Source: Halobacteriales archaeon SW_5_70_135 (lineage in GTDB: Archaea; Halobacteriota; Halobacteria; Halobacteriales; SW-7-71-33). From it: DNA of 36,211 bases. Under the pieces are notes generated by a model, which worked only from the letters and a program-made list of their open reading frames with translations, was not told where the DNA came from and made no database searches. The translations under genes were made by a program, and so were the position numbers. Below, piece after piece: positions 30,652-36,211 of the stretch (the stretch's first letter is position 1; every line of letters begins with the position of its first letter). Where the stretch lies: the NCBI GenBank assembly GCA_003022865.1, contig PXSK01000027.1:1-36211 (forward strand), read 5' to 3'.

Positions 30652-31592
30652 ATGCAACGGCGAGCGGCGGCCAGTTACGTGGCGCTGTTTCTGGTGCTCG
30701 CGGTCGGCGCGTACGTGCTGATCGCCGTCACCTCGACGCCGGCAGTGACCGTCGAGAACCCCGACCACGAGCTCGTGGAGGGCGACGAGTTCGCCGTCGA
30801 CGGCCGCACCTACGCCGTTCGCAGTCTCGCCGCCGAGGAGGACGGCGACGGCCACGGCCACGGCGGCGGTGGCGGGGTCGTCTACTCGGGCACGCTCGCG
30901 TGGACGAACGGAGTCGGGCCCGCTACACGCAGTCCTGGACGGCCGGCGACGAGGTGGCGTTCTCGGCGGTCGACTTTCTCGGCGCGCGGCTGAACGGCTC
31001 GTATACCGTCGTCCTCGACGAGTCCGACCCGGCGACGACCACGCTCCGCGAGGCGCCGGAGGCGCTCGAAACGACGGAGCGCGACGGCGTCACCTGCGTG
31101 GTGGTCGAGGAGGACGGCACGGTCCGCCAGGTGCCGATCGACCAGTACGAGCCGCTCCAGCGGGCGACCGCCTCCGAGGGCACCGTCGACTACCTCGGCG
31201 ACCGCACGGAGCTGTCCGTCGACGAGACGGGGGTCACGCTCTCGTGTGTCGCCCTTCGCACGGAGACGGTCGACCTCGGGCACACACGGAACGTCACCCT
31301 CAACGGCCAGCGGTTCTTCGTCTACCTCGAGGGGACGAGCGTGCTGCTCACGACCGACGCCGCCGACAACCGGCAGCGCGTCGCACGGGCCGACCGCTAC
31401 CACGAGCGCGAGAACGGCCTCTGGGGGGTCGCCGTCCTCGGCGACTTCGTCGCCGTCACGCTGACCACGCTCGCCTCCCTCCCCCGGAGGGACGTCCGAG
31501 CCGCCGCCAGCCGCCGGTCGCCGGCCGTCGACCGCCGAGACGGAGTCGAGTGCACCCGCTCGCGAGGTCTCTCGTGGTCGACCGCGACGTGA
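30652..31592 (+). pseudogene. Frameshifted haloarchaeal membrane-anchored protein
   Basis: From ATG 30652 the protein starts with a membrane anchor (AASYVALFLVLAVGAYVLIA), then PAVTVENPDHELVEGDEFAV and VYSGTLAWTN. At about 30905-30915 the frame changes. In another frame the sensible sequence continues (RYTQSWTAGDEVAFSAVDFL to VTLNGQRFFVYLEGTSVLLT) and ends with a second membrane helix near 31430-31490 (GLWGVAVLGDFVAVTLTTLA). One inserted base in ACGAACGGAGTCGGG explains it. The layout (N-terminal anchor, repeated beta domains, C-terminal helix) fits a haloarchaeal cell-surface family of unknown function. It overlaps the next relic by 4 nt. Confidence 0.7.
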
Positions 31593-32165
31593 CCGACCTC
31601 TATTACGAGTACGGCGACGAACGGCTCCCGCCCGGCCAGCGGCGCACGTCGGGCTTTCGCGCTCTCGAAGGGCGGCGAGCCCCGCGTCGGCCGCGAGACG
31701 TGGACGCTGTCGGTCACCGGCGCCGTCGACGAGAACCTCGAGTTCGACTTCGGGGCCCTGCGTGCCCTGCCGACGGAGACACAGGGGCAGGACTTCCACT
31801 GCGTGACCGGCCGGTCGAAGCTCGACGTGACGTTCGCCGGCGTCGGCTTTCCGACGATGGCCGAGCGCGCCGGCGTCGACGACGCGGTCCACGTCCCGTT
31901 TCGCGCCGCCGACGGCTACACGACGGACCTGCCGCTCTCGCAGTGTCGACACGAGTGCGTGCTGTTCACTTAGGCGCTGGACGGCGAGCCGTTGCCCCGC
32001 GAGCACGGCGGCCTCGTGCGGGTTAGTCACGCCGTACCGCTACGCCTACAAGGGCGCGGAGTGGGTCGACGGCGTCGAGTTCCTCACCGACCCGCGGCGG
32101 GGCTTCTGGAGAAGCGCGGCTACTCCGACACCGCCGACCCGTGGGCCGAGGACCGGTACGGTTGA
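31589..32165 (+). pseudogene. Decayed molybdopterin-dependent oxidoreductase (sulfite oxidase fold)
   Basis: Pieces of one protein are readable in order across frames. VTDLYYEYGDERLPPGQRRT is followed by a shift near 31660. Then LSKGGEPRVGRETWTLSVTG, QDFHCVTGRSKLDVTFAGVG and DGYTTDLPLSQCRHECVLFT lead to an in-frame TAG near 31973. ALDGEPLPREHGG comes next, then a shift to YRYAYKGAEWVDGVEFLTDP and a further shift to EKRGYSDTADPWAEDRYG. The Cys of DFHCVTG is the molybdenum ligand in this family. At least three frameshifts and one stop show true decay. It lies directly before the TnpB element, 23 bp away. Confidence 0.85.
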
Positions 32166-32189
32166 GCGGTCCCGTCGTCGCGCAGGTGT

Positions 32190-32330
32190 GAACTACCCCA
32201 CCCTACTCGCTCACCGCTAACGCGGTTCGCTCCTTGAGGGTGGGGCTTCCTGCTTCCACGACGCGCTTTGCAGATACAGGTGTATCCGCAGGGAGCGCAG
32301 TCTCCACAGGCGTTGATTCGGAGTGTCCCA
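32190..32330 (-). ncRNA. Candidate omega (guide) RNA at the tnpB 3' end
   Basis: In TnpB systems the guide scaffold comes from the 3' end of tnpB and the element's right end. Here the minus strand can fold into a 9-bp outer stem (CCCCACCCT / AGGGTGGGG, 32245-32237 with 32204-32196) and a 4-bp inner stem around the TAAC/GTTA loop (32214-32225). The guide would read from 32188 leftwards into the decayed oxidoreductase. The exact 5' limit is a guess. Confidence 0.35.
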
Positions 32331-33432
32331 CTCCTACGTCTTTGAGACCACGAGAAAGGATGTTCCAGGCCGCGTTTGCGTCTCTGTCTGCTTCGAACCC
32401 ACACGACGGATACGAGTGTTCACGAACCCACAGCGGTTTGTCCGTCTCCATTCCGCACGACGCGCACTCTTTCGTTGTACCTCGGGGGTCTACGGCGACG
32501 AAGTGCGTCCCTTCGCGTTCGCACTTGTATTCGAGCATTCGGAGGAACGTCCCCCACGAGGCACCGGCCCGATTTCGAGAGTTGCCCGGTAGTTCGACCA
32601 GCCCCTTCGCGTCCAAATCCTCAACTGCTACAAGATCGTACTCTCGGGCATAGTAGTTCGACAACTTGTGGAGGAAGTCTTGGCGCTTGCGTTTCAGGTC
32701 GGCGTGACGTTGGGCAACTGTCTTGCGCTGTTCTTCCCAATTATTCGAGCCGTGTTCCTTTCGAGAAAGTTCGCGTTGGGCGCGTTCCAACCGTTCGCGC
32801 TCGTCGGAGAAGTCCGGTGACCCAACAGCGGTTCCGTCCGTATCATGTGCGTACTTCAGGATACCAACGTCAATTCCGACGACTTGCTCTGGATTTCCCG
32901 GCTTCCCGGGAGTGTCTTCGTCCACGTCGATACCGAACGTGGCGAACCACTCGCCCGTGGGTTCTTGTTTGACCGTGACCTGTTTGATGATCGCGTTCTC
33001 GGGAATGTCTCGGTGGAGGTAAATCGGAATTTCACCGATTTTGCTCAACCAGAGGACAGGCCGACCACTCGTATTCTTGAGTTTGAAGCCGGATTGGTTG
33101 TAGGTGAGCGACCGATACTCCCGAGGAGGTTTCCACTTGAGCATTCCAACAGCATGTCCGTTCTCCTTCTGTGATTTGAGCGTAGAGAGGTTGTCGTAGA
33201 CGCGCTTGATGACCATCTGCAACACTTTCGAGTGAACGTCGTTCAGGTCGCCCCACCACGATTTGAGGTCAGGGAGTGTCCCCTGTACCCTGTAGCGTGC
33301 TGGAATCTCGTCTGCTTCGTTGAGTTTGTAGAGGACGTGGTTGTAGAGTTGCCTACAAGTATCGACGTGATGCAGGAGCGTCTCGGAGAGGGCTTCTGGT
33401 GGGTCGAGTCGATACTTGTAGTTGTACTGCAT
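32203..33432 (-). CDS. tnpB: RNA-guided endonuclease TnpB (IS200/IS605 OrfB), zinc ribbon altered
   Basis: 409 residues, normal length. RuvC acids are present: Asp188 (VVGIDVGILKYA), Glu271 (DLVAVEDLDAKGL) and Asp351 (EADRDANAAWNIL). The N-terminal helix-turn-helix-like domain (YNYKYRLDPPEALSETLLHH) and the central SWGTFLRMLEYKCEREGTHF are typical. The zinc ribbon should be Cys-x2-Cys ... Cys-x2-Cys. Here it reads CASCG (Cys323, Cys326) then SYPSCGF, with Tyr341 (TAT, 32412-32410) in place of the third Cys. TnpB cuts DNA guided by omega RNA and helps keep the element at its donor site. This copy may be impaired. Confidence 0.93.
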   Translation of the reverse strand: MQYNYKYRLDPPEALSETLLHHVDTCRQLYNHVLYKLNEADEIPARYRVQGTLPDLKSWWGDLNDVHSKVLQMVIKRVYDNLSTLKSQKENGHAVGMLKWKPPREYRSLTYNQSGFKLKNTSGRPVLWLSKIGEIPIYLHRDIPENAIIKQVTVKQEPTGEWFATFGIDVDEDTPGKPGNPEQVVGIDVGILKYAHDTDGTAVGSPDFSDERERLERAQRELSRKEHGSNNWEEQRKTVAQRHADLKRKRQDFLHKLSNYYAREYDLVAVEDLDAKGLVELPGNSRNRAGASWGTFLRMLEYKCEREGTHFVAVDPRGTTKECASCGMETDKPLWVREHSYPSCGFEADRDANAAWNILSRGLKDVGVGHSESTPVETALPADTPVSAKRVVEAGSPTLKERTALAVSE

Positions 33433-33557
33433 CTATGACTCTCGTTCCTTGATGAGTTCATCCAGTTTCTCCTGGACGAACGAGGAGAGATTCAGGTGGT
33501 TGTCCTGATCCACTCTTCTTGGTCGTCGCGGATGGAGATGGTCTTTCGCGTTGCCAC
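33433..33557 (-). pseudogene. Small ribbon-helix-helix protein gene upstream of tnpB, frameshifted
   Basis: From GTG 33557: VATRKTISIRDDQEEWIR, then the frame fails near 33503. One base later in phase the protein resumes with DNHLNLSSFVQEKLDELIKE ending at TAG 33435-33433, immediately before the tnpB ATG. Adding one G (AGGAC to AGGGAC) restores a 41-residue CopG/ribbon-helix-helix-like protein with the usual strand (TISIRDD) and two helices. I recall similar short proteins accompanying haloarchaeal TnpB elements. They may regulate tnpB, but the role is not established. Confidence 0.75.
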
Positions 33558-33767
33558 GCCATAACTTACGTAATTTGCATACAAGTAGTTTGGTGGTTGA
33601 CGTGGGCCTATGGGCCGGTCGTCGCGGAGTGCTTGGGAGATGATGACGGCGCTGTATCTTCTCCCTACTGCGCTACTCGGTCGCTTCGCTCCCTATGTTG
33701 CTCCTTGAGGAAGGGGACTTAGCGCCTGAATAAAGGTTAACACGGAGGCGACCCCCAGACGCTGACG
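33558..33767. other. Element left end and intergenic DNA before the RecJ-like gene
   Basis: It contains the A/T-rich left end of the TnpB element (to about 33602) and then about 165 bp of unrecognised GC-rich DNA. A TATA-like GAATAAAGG (33728-33736) lies about 36 nt before ATG 33768. No gene is seen. Confidence 0.5.
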
Positions 33768-35324
33768 ATGACCGACGACGAGGCTCCGGTGCCGGCGCTG
33801 GCCGAGTGCGCGGGCCGCTGTGCACGGCGACTCGCGGCCGCCGAGGAGGTGCTGCTGGCGTCGCACATCGACGCCGACGGCCTCACCAGCGGGGCGACGG
33901 CGGCGACGATGCTCGAACGGGCGGGTGTACCGTTCGAGGCGACCTTCCACGACCAGCTCGACGCCGAGGCGGTCGCGGCGGTCGCGGCCCGCGAGCCCGA
34001 GGTCGCGCTGTTCACCGACTTCGGCAGCGGCCAGCTCGACCTGATCGGCGATCACACGGACGCCTTCGAGCCGGTCGTGATCGACCACCACCAGCCCGTC
34101 GCCGCCGCGGAAACGCCGTTCGACGCCCGGGACGGCTACGCTGACCCCGAGTTCCACTGCAACCCGCTGCTCGCGGGTGTCGACGGGGCGAGCGAACTCT
34201 CCGGCGCCGGCGCGACGTATCTCGTCGCGCGCGCCCTCGCCGAGGCGGGACACGGCCCGGCGGACACTGCGAGCGCGAACGCGGACGCGGACGACCGCGA
34301 GCCGCGGGCGGCGACCGACGGCGGCGCGCGGGCGACACTCGCCGGCGAGCCGGACCCGCGGAACCGCGACCTGGCGGCGCTGGCGGTCGTCGGCGCCGTC
34401 GGCGACATGCAGTCTTCCGGCGGCGAACTGGTCGGCGCGAACCGGGCGATCGCGGCCGAGGGCGAAGCGGCGGGCGTCGTCGAGACCGCCCGCGACCTGG
34501 CACTGTTCGGTAAGCAGACCCGACCGCTGCCGAAGCTACTGGAGTACGCCTCCGACGTGCACGTGCCGGGCGTCTCCAACGACGAGCGCGGGGCGATGCG
34601 CTTTCTGGACGGTCTCGACGTAGAGGTGAAACGCGACGGCGACTGGCGGCGCTGGGTCGACCTGGCCCCGGCGGAGCGCCGCACGCTCGTGAGCGCACTG
34701 CTGCGGGAGGCCGTCGACCGTGGCGTGCCGGTGAGCGAGGCCGAGGGGCTGGTCGCGACGACGTACACGCTGCCGCGGGAGCCGGCGCGCACGGAGCTAC
34801 GGGACGCCAGCGAGTTCTCGACGCTGCTGAACGCCACCGCGCGGTACGAGCGGGCGGACGTCGGACTGGCGGTCTGTCTCGGCGACCGCGACGGCGCGCT
34901 CGACCGTGCGCGACGGCTGCTTTCGACCCACCGACGCAACCTCTCGGCCGGGATCGACTACGTCCGCGAGGCGGGGGTCACCCGCGAGGAGAACGTCCAG
35001 TGGTTCCACGCTGGCGGTGAGATCCGCGAGACGATCGTCGGGATCGTGGCGGGTATGGCCGTCGGCACCGACGGGGTCGACCGGGCGACGCCGATCGTCG
35101 CCTTCGCGGACGCCGGCGACGGGGAGGTGAAGGTGTCGGCACGGGGGACGCCGGGGCTGGTACGACAGGGGCTCGACCTGTCGGCGGTGATGAGCGGGGC
35201 GGCCCGGGCGGTCGGCGGCGACGGCGGCGGTCACGACGTAGCCGCCGGCGCTACGGTCCCGAAGGGTCGCGAGGAGGAGTTCGTCGTCGAGGCCGACGGG
35301 ATCGTCGGCGAGCAGCTCTCGTGA
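33768..35324 (+). CDS. DHH-family phosphoesterase, archaeal RecJ-like exonuclease
   Basis: 518 residues. DHH superfamily motifs: HIDADGLTSGA (33-43), Asp84 (ALFTDFGSGQ), the DHH triad at 106-108 (VVIDHHQPVAA) and a fourth motif VVGAVGDMQSSGG near 209. A DHHA1-like region follows (from about 350), with ARYERADVGLAVCLGD and the final VSARGTPGLVRQGLDLSAVM. Archaeal RecJ-like proteins (GAN group) degrade single-stranded DNA or RNA and some bind the replisome. A halophile-type acidic insertion sits at about 160-200 (ADTASANADADDREPRAATD). Haloarchaea have several paralogues, so no symbol is given. Its stop abuts that of the convergent zinc-ribbon gene. Confidence 0.92.
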   Translation: MTDDEAPVPALAECAGRCARRLAAAEEVLLASHIDADGLTSGATAATMLERAGVPFEATFHDQLDAEAVAAVAAREPEVALFTDFGSGQLDLIGDHTDAFEPVVIDHHQPVAAAETPFDARDGYADPEFHCNPLLAGVDGASELSGAGATYLVARALAEAGHGPADTASANADADDREPRAATDGGARATLAGEPDPRNRDLAALAVVGAVGDMQSSGGELVGANRAIAAEGEAAGVVETARDLALFGKQTRPLPKLLEYASDVHVPGVSNDERGAMRFLDGLDVEVKRDGDWRRWVDLAPAERRTLVSALLREAVDRGVPVSEAEGLVATTYTLPREPARTELRDASEFSTLLNATARYERADVGLAVCLGDRDGALDRARRLLSTHRRNLSAGIDYVREAGVTREENVQWFHAGGEIRETIVGIVAGMAVGTDGVDRATPIVAFADAGDGEVKVSARGTPGLVRQGLDLSAVMSGAARAVGGDGGGHDVAAGATVPKGREEEFVVEADGIVGEQLS

Positions 35325-35666
35325 TCAGTACTCGTGGTAGACGCGGCCACAGCGCTGGCATTCGATCGTGGTGGGCTGGAACCACCCCTTCGTCTTCACG
35401 ACTGCCCCGTGACAGTCGGTGCAGACACCCATACCGCCGTCGTCGGCGACGCGGGTCGAGAGGTCCATCAACAGTCCCTGCAGCTCGTCGATCTCCTCGT
35501 TCTGGTTTCTGACCGTCTCCTGCAGCTGGTCGAGCTGTGTCTCGCTGTCGGCGGCGGAGTCGATGTCGACGACGATGTCCTCGTCGAGTGACTCCTCTTG
35601 AGTGCTCTCCTCCGGCTCCTCTTCCGTGGTCCGTTGCTCCTCCTCGGTGTCTGTCTGGTCGGCCAT
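35325..35666 (-). CDS. Coiled-coil zinc-ribbon protein
   Basis: 113 residues. The N-terminal 40 are extremely acidic (EEEQRTTEEEPEESTQEES). Residues 42-72 form a coiled coil (TQLDQLQETVRNQNEEIDEL). The C-terminus is a Cys4 ribbon, Cys82/85 (VCTDCHG) and Cys103/106 (ECQRCGRVY). It may bind nucleic acid or protein; no family function is known to me. It lies between the RecJ-like gene and bop, transcribed away from bop. It is not similar in length or layout to the small bop activator Brz as I remember it. A TATTTATAAA (35731-35740) may be its promoter, with a leader of about 40 nt. Confidence 0.82.
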   Translation of the reverse strand: MADQTDTEEEQRTTEEEPEESTQEESLDEDIVVDIDSAADSETQLDQLQETVRNQNEEIDELQGLLMDLSTRVADDGGMGVCTDCHGAVVKTKGWFQPTTIECQRCGRVYHEY

Positions 35667-35730
35667 AGTGAGTCCTCAAGCACACTGTACGAACTACCCG
35701 CATTTCAATCTGTTTGCGCGACCACGGCCG

Positions 35731-35740
35731 TATTTATAAA
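35731..35740. promoter_or_regulatory. Strong TATA-like element between the zinc-ribbon gene and bop
   Basis: TATTTATAAA, nearly symmetric. On the minus strand it could serve the zinc-ribbon gene. On the plus strand a GTG at 35760, about 25 nt downstream, opens a 21-residue Arg-rich reading frame ending at 35825 (VRSGRIGSRRRRAARSNVSH), which I do not call as a gene. Confidence 0.4.
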
Positions 35741-35907
35741 CCAGAGGACAGGCGACCGGGTGAGGTCGGGCCGAATCGGGAGCCGGCGCCGTCGAGCGGC
35801 CCGTTCTAACGTGTCTCACGAGTGATGTTCACACGGGACGAGCAGGAGACAGGCTCAGCGAACAGTCGTATTTGCGTCTGGCGATTTCGTCGCGTCCTCG
35901 CCGCCGT

Positions 35908-35922
35908 ACACAACTAGTTTGG
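35908..35922 (+). promoter_or_regulatory. bop upstream activating sequence (Bat-responsive)
   Basis: ACACAACTAGTTTGG. The Halobacterium bop-regulon UAS is known as ACCnnACTAGTTnGG; 12 of 13 defined positions match (A for C at position 3). It lies just upstream of the TATA-like box, about 40 bp before ATG, the same arrangement as at the Halobacterium bop promoter. This implies control by a Bat-type activator under low oxygen and light. Confidence 0.85.
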
Positions 35923-35928
35923 TATTGC

Positions 35929-35938
35929 ATATTAGTTG
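35929..35938 (+). promoter_or_regulatory. TATA-like box of bop
   Basis: CATATTAGTT centred about 30 nt before ATG 35963, directly following the UAS. The transcript would have a leader of only a few bases. Confidence 0.7.
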
Positions 35939-35962
35939 AAGGCGCCCCCACGTTGGGAGTGT

Positions 35963-36211
35963 ATGCTGGAAGTGCTACTGCAAGGCTTCGATGGCGCAGG
36001 CGTAGGAATCGGCCGGGGTCCGGAAGACTTCTGGCTCCTCATCGGCACCGTAGCGATGCTGGTCGGTGGATTCTACTTCATGGTGAAAGGATGGGGTGTC
36101 GAGGACCCTAAAGCAAAGGAGTACTACGCGATCACGATCATGATCCCCATGATCGCGTTCGCGTCGTACCTATCGATGCTGTTCGGCTTCGGTGCGACGG
36201 TCGTCGAGGTG
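35963..36211 (+). CDS. bop: Bacteriorhodopsin-type light-driven proton pump, 3' end outside window
   Basis: The first 83 residues are visible. [19 protein letters not shown] corresponds to the cleaved leader of bacterio-opsin. Helix A is [20 protein letters not shown]. The A-B loop [20 protein letters not shown] closely follows bacteriorhodopsin's KGMGVSDPDAKKFYAIT. Helix B is [20 protein letters not shown]. The end of helix B resembles cruxrhodopsins too (GFGLTIVEF). The Asp85/Asp96 and retinal Lys positions lie beyond the window, so pump versus sensor type rests on similarity and on the bop-type UAS. Codons such as CTA, GTA and GGA are more frequent than in neighbouring genes. Confidence 0.92.
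   Translation, partial: MLEVLLQGFDGAGVGIGRGPEDFWLLIGTVAMLVGGFYFMVKGWGVEDPKAKEYYAITIMIPMIAFASYLSMLFGFGATVVEV

Larger units (their letters stand above)
32188..33602 (-). mobile_element. IS1341-type (IS200/IS605 family) TnpB element without TnpA
   Basis: The element contains a small ribbon-helix-helix gene (broken) followed directly by tnpB. The end after tnpB has a conserved-looking hairpin (32196-32245), then GGGGTAGTTCAC on the minus strand; TTCAC (32192-32188) is taken as the edge. The other edge is set near 33600, where an A/T-rich subterminal block (CTTGTATGCAAATTACGTAAG on the minus strand, 21 nt, 33593-33573) starts. Both edges are estimates. No TnpA tyrosine transposase is present, so it would need one in trans. 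Confidence 0.7.

Noticed and set aside
35760-35825. 21-residue Arg-rich peptide gene after the TATTTATAAA box
   Set aside because: Only spacing supports it; composition is what random GC-rich DNA gives.

Overview
The window is chromosomal DNA of a halophilic archaeon (Halobacteria). The GC content is very high and the proteins are strongly acidic. Information-processing genes are of archaeal type (RfcA clamp loader, archaeal AlaRS, aIF5B, Nob1). There is a SAMP2-type ubiquitin-like modifier, and many A/T-rich TATA-like boxes lie 25-30 nt before start codons, as expected for leaderless transcripts. The window ends inside a bacteriorhodopsin gene. The genus cannot be fixed; the rhodopsin start resembles both bacteriorhodopsin and cruxrhodopsin.

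Layout. 1-4.5 kb: partial HIT hydrolase, phosphohexomutase, a small winged-helix-like protein, samp2 plus a redoxin, and divergently rfcA, which carries a mini-intein whose reading frame is broken. 4.5-11.5 kb: a receiver-GAF/RecA-fold signalling pair, alaS, a zinc-ribbon protein, a lipoprotein and an HD phosphohydrolase. 11.5-12.3 kb: a gene-free stretch with an array of tandem perfect hairpins. 12.3-17.4 kb: archaemetzincin, a UPF0146 protein, a HAD hydrolase, Nob1, a PRC-barrel protein and infB.

17.38-20.59 kb is an A/T-rich island inserted exactly at the 3' end of infB. The last 16 bp of infB are repeated with one mismatch at the far side, next to a hairpin that was probably the original infB terminator. 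The island carries a PD-(D/E)XK nuclease-like gene, a coiled-coil protein, a frameshifted two-helix membrane protein and a nonsense-mutated ribbon-helix-helix relic. No integrase is visible.

20.6-30.5 kb: a methyltransferase, an Lrp regulator facing palindromes ahead of a TrkA-N/amino-acid-permease pair, a UspA protein, a DUF5811-like protein, pyruvoyl arginine decarboxylase, a PanE-type reductase, a NifU-C protein, a c-di-AMP synthase/MscS channel operon and a flavin reductase. 30.6-33.6 kb is decaying: a frameshifted membrane protein, a heavily broken molybdopterin oxidoreductase, and a TnpB (IS1341-type) element whose helper ribbon-helix-helix gene is frameshifted and whose TnpB lacks one zinc-ribbon cysteine. 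33.7-36.2 kb: a RecJ-like DHH nuclease, a zinc-ribbon protein, then bop with a near-perfect copy of the Bat-responsive upstream activator.

No single new multi-gene system is certain. The strongest leads are the broken rfcA mini-intein together with an A/T-rich codon patch over the P-loop, the infB-targeted island, and the hairpin array.
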